Source: Aerophototrophica crusticola (GTDB lineage: Bacteria > Pseudomonadota > Alphaproteobacteria > Azospirillales > Azospirillaceae). Taken from it: a DNA stretch of 64,000 nucleotides. The stretch is taken from the NCBI GenBank assembly GCA_001939945.1, contig MOEB01000006.1:30934-94933 (forward strand). Reading direction: 5' to 3'. Both the position numbers and the translations under genes were made by a program. The first letter of the stretch is position 1, and every line of letters starts with the position of its first letter. Below are positions 9,284 through 17,312 of this stretch, piece after piece. The notes beneath the pieces were generated by a model. That model was not told the DNA's origin and did not search any database. It worked only from the letters and a program-made list of their open reading frames with translations.

Positions 9284-10108
9284 ATGTGGGGCATCGTACC
9301 CGCCGCCGGCAGCGGCACGCGAATCCAGCCACTCGCCTTTTCCAAGGAGCTGCTGCCCGTGGGCAGCCGCCAGGACGGCGACACCGAGCGTCCCCGTGCC
9401 GTCAGCGAGTATCTGCTGGAGCGGATGGTGCTCGGCGGGGCGGACAAGGTCTGCTTCGTCATCGGCCCCGGCAAGTCCGACATCCTGGAATACTACGCCG
9501 GCGGCTACGGCACCGCCGCCATCGCCTATGTGGTCCAGCCGCGGCCGGGCGGGCTGTGCGACGCCATCTTCCGCGCCTGCCCGCTGATCCCCAAGGACGA
9601 GCCGGTGATCGTCGGCCTGCCCGACACGGTCTGGTTCCCGGAGGACGCGTTGCGCCACCTGCCCGACGACCGGCTGGGCTTCCTGCTGTTCCCGGTGGAC
9701 CGGCCGGCCCTGTTCGACGCCGTCGTCACCGCCCCCGATGGGACGGTGGAGGAAATCCAGGTGAAGCGCGCCGACGCCGCGACCGACTGGATCTGGGGCG
9801 CCTTCAAGATGCCCGGCCATGTGCTGCACGAGCTGCACGACCTCTGGCGGGAGCGGGATCGCCGGGACGAGTACATGGGCACCCTGGTCAACGCCTGGAT
9901 CGCCCGCGGTGGCAAGGCGGTGGGGGTGAAGGCGGGGGAATCCTACGTGGACGTGGGCACCATCCATGGCTACCGCAGTGCCATGACCCTGCTGTCCGGC
10001 CAGGACCCGGTGGGCCTGTCCGGGGCCGCTTCCGCGCTGAGGGCCATCGACCGTGACGGCGGGGGCCCCTGGCTCGCCACCCCGCCCACCATCCCCGGCG
10101 GCCGGTGA
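9284..10108 (+). CDS. sugar-phosphate nucleotidyltransferase
   Basis: 274 residues from the ATG at 9284; longer in-frame starts run into the previous gene. The start WGIVPAAGSGTRIQPLAFSK carries the G-x-G-T-R...K signature of RmlA/GlmU-like nucleotidyltransferases, and VGLPDTVWFPED provides the metal-binding Asp. It would activate a sugar-1-phosphate as an NDP-sugar, plausibly the donor for one of the glycosyltransferases of the cluster. Which sugar and nucleotide are used cannot be read from the sequence. Confidence 0.85.
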   Translation: MWGIVPAAGSGTRIQPLAFSKELLPVGSRQDGDTERPRAVSEYLLERMVLGGADKVCFVIGPGKSDILEYYAGGYGTAAIAYVVQPRPGGLCDAIFRACPLIPKDEPVIVGLPDTVWFPEDALRHLPDDRLGFLLFPVDRPALFDAVVTAPDGTVEEIQVKRADAATDWIWGAFKMPGHVLHELHDLWRERDRRDEYMGTLVNAWIARGGKAVGVKAGESYVDVGTIHGYRSAMTLLSGQDPVGLSGAASALRAIDRDGGGPWLATPPTIPGGR

Positions 10109-10121
10109 GAGGGGAGGGACC

Positions 10122-10895
10122 ATGCCCATGGACAGCCTGCCCCCGCGCCTTGACCGGGATGACATCCGCCGCCGGGTGGAGGCCCTCGGCCCCTGGTTCC
10201 ACAACATGGACGTCGGCGGCGTGCGCACCGCGCCCGAGCACTTCCTGGGCGACTATCCCCAGGTGAAGTGGCGCGGCTTCGCCCACGCGATCCCGGCGGA
10301 CCTGACCGGCAAGTCGGTGCTCGACATTGGTTGCAACGCCGGCTTCTATGCCCTTGAAATGAAACGCCGCGGGGCGGAAACGGTGGTGGGCATCGACGAG
10401 GATGACCGCTACCTGGCCCAGGCCCGCCTGGCGGCGGAGGTGGCCGGCGCGGACATCGAGTTCCGCAACCTCTCCGTCTATGACGTGGCCAGGCTGGGCC
10501 GCCGCTTCGACGTGGTCCTGTTCATGGGGGTGCTCTACCACCTCCGCCACCCGCTCCTGGCCCTGGACCTGATCCACGAGCATGTGGCCGGCGACCTGCT
10601 GGTGTTCCAGTCCATGCAGCGGGGCAGCGCCGGGGTCGACCCGGTGGAACCCGACTATGACTTTGCCGAGACGGCGCATTTCGACAGCCCCGGCTATCCC
10701 AAGCTGCACTTCATCGAGCAGGACTACGCCCACGACTGGACCAACTGGTGGGTACCCAACGCGGCCTGCGCCGAGGCCATGTTGCGCAGCGCCGGCTTCC
10801 AGGTGACCGACCACCCGGAGCAGGAGGTCTACATCTGCCGCCGCGTGGAGACCCCGCATGGGATTGGGGCCGTCTACCCGGCCCGCGGCGTTTGA
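10122..10895 (+). CDS. SAM-dependent methyltransferase, TIGR04290-like
   Basis: 257 residues from the ATG at 10122, preceded by GGGGAGGGA. The SAM-binding motif I is VLDIGCNAGFYALEM, then VVGIDEDDRY and the post-motif LFMGVLYHLRHP, close to the CmoB-like group. The overall pattern fits the TIGR04290 family, which I recall from sugar-metabolism clusters of this type; that assignment is from memory. It probably methylates a sugar or cyclitol hydroxyl. It starts 13 bases after the nucleotidyltransferase stop and is followed by a dispersed palindromic repeat. Confidence 0.8.
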   Translation: MPMDSLPPRLDRDDIRRRVEALGPWFHNMDVGGVRTAPEHFLGDYPQVKWRGFAHAIPADLTGKSVLDIGCNAGFYALEMKRRGAETVVGIDEDDRYLAQARLAAEVAGADIEFRNLSVYDVARLGRRFDVVLFMGVLYHLRHPLLALDLIHEHVAGDLLVFQSMQRGSAGVDPVEPDYDFAETAHFDSPGYPKLHFIEQDYAHDWTNWWVPNAACAEAMLRSAGFQVTDHPEQEVYICRRVETPHGIGAVYPARGV

Positions 10896-10905
10896 GCTTC
10901 GCGTG

Positions 10906-11003
10906 GGCGTTCCCGGATCGTCCGGGAACGCCACGGCGGCGACCGCCGCCGCGCGGGCAGGTGCCCGCGTAAGCCAAGCCGCCGGAGGCGGTGCCGGCGT
11001 TTG
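10906..11003 (+). repeat. AAGCCAAGCC-core palindromic repeat, copy A
   Basis: Begins with a perfect 12-bp hairpin (GGCGTTCCCGGA / TCCGGGAACGCC, 10906-10932). Next come GGCGGCGACCGCCGCC, a GGC-AGGT-GCC hairpin, the core TAAGCCAAGCC (10970-10980) and GCCGGCGTTTGA. It lies between the methyltransferase and the glycosidase genes. Confidence 0.8.
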
Positions 11004-11032
11004 ACGAACAGGAAGAGATAGAAGGACTGCCC

Positions 11033-11986
11033 ATGCTCGACAGCGTGATGATCTGGAACGAGCCCAACAACAAGTCCCATTGGGACATCGAGCTGGACCG
11101 GGACTGGGCGATGTTCGCGGAGATGGCCCGCCTGGCCGGCAAGGCGGTGGGGGAGGCCTGCCCGGGCCTGCCACGGGTGCTGGGCGGTATCAGCCCCATC
11201 GACCCCAACTTCATCCGCAACATGGCGGAAAGGGGCGCCCTGGACACCATGGACGCCGTGGCCGTGCACGGCTTCCCCTTGGACTGGAACCACTGGCAGC
11301 TCAACGACTGGCCGTCCAAGCTGGAGGAGATCCGCCAGGTCACCTCCAAGGAGCTGTGGGTGTCGGAGGTGGGCATCAGCACCTTCGGGGCGGAGGAGGT
11401 GCAGGAGTTCGGCCTGAAGCGCACGGCGGAGCTGCTCATCGGCCGGGTGCCGCGCATCCACTGGTACAGCCTGTTCGACCTGCCCAAGGCCTGGCCGGCC
11501 ACCACCCGCCACCGGGAGGCGGAGGGCTCCAGCTACTATCGCCACTTCTACATGGGCCTGGTGCGGGAGGACATGACGGAGAAGCTGGCCTACAGGCATT
11601 TCAGCGCCTTCACGCCGGAGGTCGGCCTCTGCCAGTGGTTCCATTTCGAGGACCACCGGCTGGAGGAAGCGGTGCGCCGCATGAAGGAACTGGGCGTCAC
11701 CTACCTGCGCACCGGCCTGTCCTGGGCCGATTACTACCGGCCCAATGCGCTTGACTGGTTCGACCGGCAGATGGAGGCCCTGGCCGACTTCAAGGTCACC
11801 GTCACCTATTGCTTCACGCCGGAGCACAAGGGCCTGGGGGAGACGCCGAACTACACCAGCCCGCCCCTGGACCCGCGGGAGTTCGCCGATTTCTGCGCCG
11901 AGATGACCCGCCGTTACGCGCCCAAGCCTGGGCGCCAGGCACAGGAGGCGGCGCCCGCCATGGGTCTGGCGCCGACAGGCGCTTGA
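11033..11986 (+). CDS. clan-A glycosidase-like (beta-xylosidase type) protein with permuted motif order
   Basis: 317 residues from the ATG at 11033, which has AGAAGGA upstream. IWNEPNN at residues 7-13 carries the acid/base Glu (E10) of clan GH-A barrels and LWVSEVGIS (E112) the nucleophile. These are followed by a typical barrel end (HWYSLFDLP ... GLVREDMTEKLAY, residues 143-187). Residues 198-297 then look like the beginning of such a barrel (VRRMKELGVTYLRTGLSW, VTVTYCFTP, FADFCAEMTRRYAP). The order is beta4-beta8 then beta1-beta3, as in a circular permutation. No signal peptide, so cytoplasmic. It may trim or transglycosylate the cluster product. Confidence 0.75.
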   Translation: MLDSVMIWNEPNNKSHWDIELDRDWAMFAEMARLAGKAVGEACPGLPRVLGGISPIDPNFIRNMAERGALDTMDAVAVHGFPLDWNHWQLNDWPSKLEEIRQVTSKELWVSEVGISTFGAEEVQEFGLKRTAELLIGRVPRIHWYSLFDLPKAWPATTRHREAEGSSYYRHFYMGLVREDMTEKLAYRHFSAFTPEVGLCQWFHFEDHRLEEAVRRMKELGVTYLRTGLSWADYYRPNALDWFDRQMEALADFKVTVTYCFTPEHKGLGETPNYTSPPLDPREFADFCAEMTRRYAPKPGRQAQEAAPAMGLAPTGA

Positions 11987-12867
11987 CCCCCGCCAGGGCC
12001 AACCGGCCCGGCATCATCCGCGGCATCCCGCTGGCGGAGGCCTTCCTGCACGACCTCGGCCCCAGCGGCCCCGGCGTGCTGGACGCGCGGCGCGTGGCCC
12101 TGGTCTGCGCCCACCCGGATGATGAGACCATCGGCCTGGGCGCCCAGCTCCCCCGCCTGGCGGGGGTGCGGGTGATCCATGTGACCGACGGCGCCCCCGC
12201 CGACATGCGCGACGCCGTCTCCCACGGCTTCGCCACGCGGGAGGACTATGCCCAGGCCCGGCGGGACGAGCTGGAGTCCGCCATGGCCGTGGCGGGCATC
12301 CCGCCGGTGCGGCTGGTGGGGCTGGGCATCGCCGACCAAGAGGCCTGCCAGGTCATGGCCGGCATCGCCCGCCGGCTGGCCGAACTGGTGGACCAGAAGG
12401 ATATCGGCATCATCCTGACCCACGCATTCGAGGGTGGCCACCCCGACCATGACAGCACCTGCTTCGCCGTCCACGCCGCCGCGGCCCTGCTGCGGCTGGA
12501 GGGCCGGCCCGCCCCGGTGATCCTGGAGTTCACCGGCTACCACACGGGCCCGGACGGCAACCTGGAGTCCGGCATCTTCCTGCCCGACCCCGGCAAGCCC
12601 GAGGAACTGGCCATGCCCCTGGCGGAGGAGGACCGGGACCTGAAGCGCCGCCTGCTGGACTGCCACAAGAGCCAGGCCGCCGTGCTGGTGCAGTTCCCCC
12701 TGGTACCGGAGCGGGTGCGCGTCGCACCCACCTACGACTTCTTCCAGCCACCCTTCGCCCAGGCCTGGTACGACCAGTTCTCCTGGGGCTGCACGGCGGA
12801 CCGCTGGCGCGACATGGCGGCAGAGGCCATCGCCCAGCTCGGCCTGGAGGCGCCGCCATGGGCCTGA
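11983..12867 (+). CDS. PIG-L/LmbE-family N-deacetylase
   Basis: 294 residues from a TTG that overlaps the previous stop (TTGA); no ATG/GTG lies nearby. The zinc site is AHPDDE (H44, D46/D47) and GGHPDHD (third His, H153), the signature of PIG-L/MshB/BshB deacetylases, which remove acetyl from N-acetylglucosaminyl groups on inositol or malate. The length is close to MshB. With an inositol-phosphate synthase and glycosyltransferases in the same operon, deacetylation of a GlcNAc-inositol-like intermediate is a reasonable guess. It overlaps the next gene by 10 bases. The start codon is the least certain part. Confidence 0.85.
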   Translation: MTPARANRPGIIRGIPLAEAFLHDLGPSGPGVLDARRVALVCAHPDDETIGLGAQLPRLAGVRVIHVTDGAPADMRDAVSHGFATREDYAQARRDELESAMAVAGIPPVRLVGLGIADQEACQVMAGIARRLAELVDQKDIGIILTHAFEGGHPDHDSTCFAVHAAAALLRLEGRPAPVILEFTGYHTGPDGNLESGIFLPDPGKPEELAMPLAEEDRDLKRRLLDCHKSQAAVLVQFPLVPERVRVAPTYDFFQPPFAQAWYDQFSWGCTADRWRDMAAEAIAQLGLEAPPWA

Positions 12868-13913
12868 CCATCCTGCAGGTGGGCTACCCGCTCGCCCCCG
12901 TCGGCCCGGATACGGTGGGCGGGGCGGAGCAGGTGCTTTACCACCTGGACGCCGGCTTGGTTGCCCGCGGCCACCGCTCCCTGGTCGTCGCCCCGGAAGG
13001 CTCCCGCCCTGCCGGCGACCTGGTCCCCGTGCCGGCCGTCAGCGGCAGCCTGGATGGCCCCGTCCGGCAGCAGGCCCAGGCCCGCCATGCCCGGGCCATC
13101 GAAAGGGCCTTGGACCGTTACGGGATCGATCTGGTCCACCTGCACGGCATCGACGCCTTCAGCTACCTGCCCCCGCCCGGCGTGCCCGTGCTGGTCACCC
13201 TGCACCTGCCCCCATCCTGGTACCCCGCGGAAACCTGGGGGCAGGGGCGGCCTGATACCTGGCTTGTTCCGGTATCGGAACACCAGCGGCGCCAGTGCCC
13301 GGACAGCCCGGCCCTGCTGCCGCCCGTGCTGAATGGCGTCCCGGCGAAGGCCCTCTCCAGCCCCTACGGCAAGCGCAACCTGCTGGCCGCCATGGGACGC
13401 ATCTGCCCGGAAAAGGGCTTCGAGCATGCGGTGGACGCGGCCAAGGCCGCCGGCAAGCCCCTGCTGCTGGCCGGAAAGCTCTATGCCTACGGCGCCCACC
13501 AGGATTATTTCGAGAACGTACTGACCCCGCGCCTCGACAGCCGACGCCGCTTCATCGGCCCGCTCGGCTTCCTCGGCAAGCGGCACCTGCTCGGCATGGC
13601 CCGGGCCCTGCTGGTGCCCAGCCTGTGTGAGGAGACCAGCTCCCTCTCCAGCATGGAGGCGCTGGCCTGCGGCACCCCCGTCATCGCCTTCCCCAATGGC
13701 GCCCTGCCAGAGGTGGTGGAGCATGGCGTCACCGGCTTCATCGTCCCCGACGCCGCGGCCATGGCCGACGCCATCGCCGATCTGGGGCACATCGACCCCG
13801 AGGCCTGCCGTGCCACCGCCCGCGCCCGGTTCTCCCTCGACGCCATGGTGGAGTCCTACCTGGCCACCTACCGCCGCATCCTCGGCCGCGAGGCCCGCAC
13901 GGAGGCGGCGTGA
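12858..13913 (+). CDS. GT4-family glycosyltransferase
   Basis: 351 residues, GT-B fold. The N-terminus shows GGAEQVLYHLDAGL (acceptor/phosphate-loop region), and the C-terminus shows EETSSLSSMEALACGTPVIA and GALPEVVEHGVTGFIV, the donor-binding block of GT4 retaining enzymes (the MshA group belongs to this family). Its start overlaps the deacetylase end and its TGA overlaps the next GTG (GTGA), so translation is coupled throughout. The acceptor is unknown. Confidence 0.88.
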   Translation: MGLTILQVGYPLAPVGPDTVGGAEQVLYHLDAGLVARGHRSLVVAPEGSRPAGDLVPVPAVSGSLDGPVRQQAQARHARAIERALDRYGIDLVHLHGIDAFSYLPPPGVPVLVTLHLPPSWYPAETWGQGRPDTWLVPVSEHQRRQCPDSPALLPPVLNGVPAKALSSPYGKRNLLAAMGRICPEKGFEHAVDAAKAAGKPLLLAGKLYAYGAHQDYFENVLTPRLDSRRRFIGPLGFLGKRHLLGMARALLVPSLCEETSSLSSMEALACGTPVIAFPNGALPEVVEHGVTGFIVPDAAAMADAIADLGHIDPEACRATARARFSLDAMVESYLATYRRILGREARTEAA

Positions 13914-15148
13914 GGACGGTCCACGGCCTGGAAGCCTTGCGCGCCCTCGAGCCCGCCTGGTGGCACCTCTGGCACGCCGACCCCCACGCCACGCCCTTCC
14001 ACAGCCCTGCGTGGCTGCTGCCTTGGGCGGAAGTGTTCCAACCGGGGAGTTGCCTGGCGGTTGTTGGCTCTGTCGATGTTGGCAACCGTAAACCCGGCGC
14101 AAGCTACGGCATCCGAGGCGCGCTTTCCGGTAGGGAGATTGGTCGAACGGCGCCCCCGCGTCCCCTCCCCCATAGGGGGAGGGACAGGGAGAGGGGTTGT
14201 CTTGTCTCCGGAAAGGGAGCCTGCGGACAAGCGCCTGCTGTCCCGATCTGGCCACCCCTCTCCCTGTCCCTCTCCCCCTGGGAGAGGGGACGGAACGGTG
14301 AGGTTCGACCTAACTCCACTCAGCACCCAAGGCTCTCCGCGGCCCCGGATGAAACTTGGAATGAAGGACGTGGTGCCGAGTCAGGGAACATCACCTTCCT
14401 CCTCCCGCTCTTCACCCTGGACGGTGGCCGCCACGTCCTCCCCCTCGGCGCCGGTACCACCGACTGGCTCGGCCCCCTGTCCACCCATCCCGCGGAAGCC
14501 CCGATCCCCTGGCCCGACACGGCCGTCCTGATCGACCTTCCCGGCCTGCCCCCTACCACCCCATCCCTGCCGCCCCCGCCCGGCTGGCGGGAGAAGGGCG
14601 GGGAGGGGGAGCCGTGCCCCGCCCTGGACTTGCCAGCGACCTTTCCCAGATCCCACCGCCAGAACCTGCGCACCGCCCGCAACCGGCTGGACCGCCTGGG
14701 CAGGGTCGCCATCCGCCAAGTTTCCGGCCCCGACATCTCCCCCGCCCTGGACGCCCTGTTCACCCTGCACGCCGCCCGCTGGCAGCAGGATGGGGAGGCC
14801 GGGGTCCTGGCCGACCCGCTGGTGCAGGCTTTCCACCGCCAGGCCGCCCCCTTGCTGGATGCTGCCGGCCTGCTCCGCCTCTACGCCCTGGACCTGGACG
14901 GGCGGACCGTGGCCGTCCTCTACGGCCTCGCCGCCAAGGGCCGGTTCCACTACTACATCGGCGGCCACGACCCAGCCCTGGCCGCGTGCAGCCCCGGCAG
15001 CCTGCTCTTGTCCCACGCCATCGACCGGGCCACGGCAGAGGGTTGCACCCTGTTCGACTTCCTGCGTGGCCAGGAGCCCTACAAATACCGCTGGGGCGCC
15101 ACCGACCGGCCCAGCCATTGGCGCCGCTTTACCCGGGACCTGCCATGA
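13910..15148 (+). CDS. GNAT/FemAB-like (BioF2/CelD type) acyltransferase carrying an in-frame repeat insertion
   Basis: 412 residues from a GTG overlapping the previous stop. The N-terminal 50 residues (PFHSPAWLLPWAEVF) and the part after about residue 158 fit the Acetyltransf_6 family: HRQNLRTARNRL, then YYIGGHDPALAACSPGSLLL and LFDFLRGQEPYKYRWG. Between them, about residues 52-158, lies an Arg/Pro/Gly-rich stretch translated from a palindromic repeat that keeps the frame open, so the protein is about 105 residues longer than expected. The family adds acyl or aminoacyl groups to cell-surface glycoconjugates. Whether the inserted protein is active is unknown. Confidence 0.8.
   Translation: MRTVHGLEALRALEPAWWHLWHADPHATPFHSPAWLLPWAEVFQPGSCLAVVGSVDVGNRKPGASYGIRGALSGREIGRTAPPRPLPHRGRDRERGCLVSGKGACGQAPAVPIWPPLSLSLSPWERGRNGEVRPNSTQHPRLSAAPDETWNEGRGAESGNITFLLPLFTLDGGRHVLPLGAGTTDWLGPLSTHPAEAPIPWPDTAVLIDLPGLPPTTPSLPPPPGWREKGGEGEPCPALDLPATFPRSHRQNLRTARNRLDRLGRVAIRQVSGPDISPALDALFTLHAARWQQDGEAGVLADPLVQAFHRQAAPLLDAAGLLRLYALDLDGRTVAVLYGLAAKGRFHYYIGGHDPALAACSPGSLLLSHAIDRATAEGCTLFDFLRGQEPYKYRWGATDRPSHWRRFTRDLP
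14065..14385 (+). repeat. CCCTCTCC-type palindromic element inserted in the GNAT gene
   Basis: Contains the hairpin CCCTCCCCC-ATA-GGGGGAGGG (14163-14183), a second hairpin CCCTCTCCC-CCT-GGGAGAGGG (around 14265-14286), and a long inverted repeat between the two arms, separated by about 55 bases. Edges are approximate. It is related to the repeats at 49503, 54605 and 59210. Confidence 0.7.
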
Positions 15149-15948
15149 GCACGAACCTGTCCCCCATCGGCATCCGCTGGACGATCGGCGCCGTCAGCGA
15201 ACGCGGCTTCCAGGCCCTTCGCCTGTCCATCCTCGGCGCCCGGAAAATCTTCGGCCCCAGCGCCGCCTATGCCGTCGTCGTCAATACCCTGAACCCGGCG
15301 GACGCCCGCGCCCGCGCCGGCGACATCCCGCCAGAGGTGGAATGGTTGCCCGCCGGCGACTTGCCGGATGGCCTCGCCCGATTCCTCGGCCCCGACATGG
15401 CGGAGGGGGTGGCCTGGAAGCTGGCGCCCTTGCGCCTGTTCCCGGATCGCTGGGAAGTGGCCCTGGACAACGACCTCATCCTCTGGGACCTGCCGCCATC
15501 CCTGGGGACTTGGCTGGCCGATGGGGACAGGGCGCGCTGCCTGTTGGCGGAGGATGTGGAGCGCGCCCATGGCGCCTTCGACCATCTCTGCGGCCCGGAC
15601 AACCTGAACACCGGCATCCGCGGCTTCCCGCCCGGCTTCGACCTGGAATCCGCGCTCCTCGCCATCCTGCGCCAGCACCCGGCGCCCCTGTCTGGGGAAC
15701 TTGACGAGCAAGGGTTGCAGGTGGCCGCCCTCCAGAAACAGAAAACCCCCGCCGTGGTCCGCACGGCGGAGGTCAGCATCTGCTCCCCCTTCTGGCCGAA
15801 GAAGCCGGAGTTGGGCAGCCACGGCGCCCATTTCGTCGGCCTGAACGCCCGCAACCTGCCCTGGGACTGGTACGGCCGCCCGGCCAGCGACTGCCAGAAC
15901 GAGAACTTCGACCGTTGGGCGCCGGAGATGGCGCGACGTGTAGCCTAG
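15145..15948 (+). CDS. nucleotide-sugar-transferase-like protein, last gene of the glycoconjugate cluster
   Basis: 267 residues from an ATG overlapping the GNAT stop (ATGA). I do not recognise a named family. The segment WEVALDNDLILWDLP resembles the DxD metal site of GT-A fold transferases, and AVSERGFQALRLSILGARKIFG resembles an N-terminal nucleotide fold. No signal peptide or membrane helix. Its place at the end of a coupled operon supports a role in the same pathway. A perfect 32-bp palindrome begins inside the stop codon and may end transcription. Confidence 0.65.
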   Translation: MSTNLSPIGIRWTIGAVSERGFQALRLSILGARKIFGPSAAYAVVVNTLNPADARARAGDIPPEVEWLPAGDLPDGLARFLGPDMAEGVAWKLAPLRLFPDRWEVALDNDLILWDLPPSLGTWLADGDRARCLLAEDVERAHGAFDHLCGPDNLNTGIRGFPPGFDLESALLAILRQHPAPLSGELDEQGLQVAALQKQKTPAVVRTAEVSICSPFWPKKPELGSHGAHFVGLNARNLPWDWYGRPASDCQNENFDRWAPEMARRVA

Positions 15949-16093
15949 ACCTGTTTCCAGCCGGCTGGAAACAGGTCTCGCTGTCCGTGTCCCTCAGACG
16001 CCGGCGCCGCATCCGCGGCTTGGCTTACGCGGCCACGAGGCCGCGCGGCGGCAGTCGCCGCCGAAGCGTGTTTCCGCTCACCGGAAACACGCT
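15947..16093 (-). repeat. AAGCCAAGCC-core palindromic repeat, copy B
   Basis: Lies in reverse orientation. A perfect 32-bp palindrome (15947-15978) is at one end and a perfect 12-bp hairpin (AGCGTGTTTCCG / CGGAAACACGCT, 16065-16093) at the other. The core (16017-16027) is identical to copy A, and the flanking GGCGGCGACTGCCGCC block is preserved. The palindromes probably also separate the two convergent transcription units. Confidence 0.8.
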
Positions 16094-16101
16094 CCAACCC
16101 G

Positions 16102-16386
16102 TCACTCCGCCGACCGGGAGACGCCGCCGCGGGCTTGGATGTCCTTCAGGGCCTTCTGGTTCTCCGCCTCCATGGCGGCCCATTCCTTCTTGGTCTTGCA
16201 GACCTTGTTCTTGCCCAACCGCGATCCGGTGATCTTCAGGGTCTTGCAGACTTCCTCATCATCCCCGGCGGCGGCGGGCTGGCCGGAGGGCTGCTGGGCG
16301 GGCGTTGGCGGCGCGGTTTCCTGCGCGAGCCCAGGACCCGCGAATACCATTCCCGCCAAGACCAGGGCAACGAACCGAACAGCCAT
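16102..16386 (-). CDS. small secreted protein
   Basis: 94 residues from an ATG with GGAAGGGG upstream. There is a signal peptide (FVALVLAGMVFAGPGLAQ, cleavage after about residue 22). The mature part is Pro/Gln-rich and then has a Cys pair and Lys-rich motif (EEVCKTLKITGSRLGKNKVC) seen in small alphaproteobacterial exported proteins of unknown function; the two Cys could form a disulfide. It faces the glycoconjugate operon convergently. Confidence 0.7.
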   Translation of the reverse strand: MAVRFVALVLAGMVFAGPGLAQETAPPTPAQQPSGQPAAAGDDEEVCKTLKITGSRLGKNKVCKTKKEWAAMEAENQKALKDIQARGGVSRSAE

Positions 16387-16508
16387 GCTGCACCCCTTCC
16401 ACGGCATCCCCTGAACATCACGCAACAGGGGTAGTGGAAAGGGGCGCTCCTCGCCATCCCACGAAAGTAAGTGGTCTAACCTTCGCCGGCCGAATTGGCA
16501 CCACGGCG

Positions 16509-17312
16509 TCAGAACGCCCGGATCTGCATCTGGATGGGCCCTTCGGCCCGGCCGTGGATGAACTGGTCCACGAAGGCATTGCCCGAGTTATCGATCTCGC
16601 TGGTGGGGCCCACCCAGACCAGCTTGCCCTTGTGCAGCATGGCGATGCGGTTGCTGATCTTCCGCGCGCTGGCCATGTCATGGGTGATGGACAGGGCGGT
16701 GGCGCCCAGATCCTGCACGCACTTCACGATCAGGTCGTTGATCACGTCCGACATGATGGGGTCCAGGCCCGTCGTCGGCTCGTCGAAGAAGATCACTTCC
16801 GGCCGGGTGCAGATGGCCCGGGCCAAGCCCACGCGCTTCTGCATGCCACCGGACAGTTCCGACGGGAACAGGTCCGCCACTTCCGGGGTCAGGCCGACGG
16901 CACCCAGGGTGGCGATGGCGCGCTCCTTCGCCTCCCGCCGGCCCACGCCCTGGCCCTGGATCAGGCCGAAGGCCACGTTCTCCCACACCGGCAGGCTGTC
17001 GAACAGGGCGGCGCCCTGGAACAGCATGCCGAATTTGCGCATCACCGCCTCACGCTCGCGGCCCGTCACGTGGGTCGTGTCCTCGCCGTCGATCCGGATG
17101 GTGCCCTGGTCCGGTTGCAGGATGCCCAGGATGCATTTCAGCAGGACCGACTTGCCCGTGCCCGACCCGCCGATGATCACCACACTCTCGCCGCGCGCCA
17201 CGTCCAGGTCGATGCCGTCCAGCACCACCTTGGGCCCGAAGGCCTTGCGCACCCCGCGCAGGGAGATTTTCGGCGTCCCGCCGGCGCCGTTGGTCCCGTT
17301 CACCGCGCTCAT
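16509..17312 (-). CDS. mlaF: phospholipid-transport ABC ATPase MlaF
   Basis: 267 residues: Walker A GGSGTGKSVLLK (about 49-60), signature ELSGGMQKRVGLARA, Walker B VIFFDEPTTGLDP and the switch His in ITHD. It pairs with the MlaE permease encoded just upstream; stop and start overlap as ATGA. The complex moves phospholipids between inner and outer membranes. No mlaD or mlaC follows: the next gene downstream is convergent, so the substrate-binding subunits are elsewhere. Confidence 0.93.
   Translation of the reverse strand: MSAVNGTNGAGGTPKISLRGVRKAFGPKVVLDGIDLDVARGESVVIIGGSGTGKSVLLKCILGILQPDQGTIRIDGEDTTHVTGREREAVMRKFGMLFQGAALFDSLPVWENVAFGLIQGQGVGRREAKERAIATLGAVGLTPEVADLFPSELSGGMQKRVGLARAICTRPEVIFFDEPTTGLDPIMSDVINDLIVKCVQDLGATALSITHDMASARKISNRIAMLHKGKLVWVGPTSEIDNSGNAFVDQFIHGRAEGPIQMQIRAF

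Noticed and set aside
7008-15948. Calling the cluster mycothiol synthesis outright
   Set aside because: No cysteine ligase (MshC) and no clear MshD; extra nucleotidyltransferase, methyltransferase and glycosidase point to a different product.
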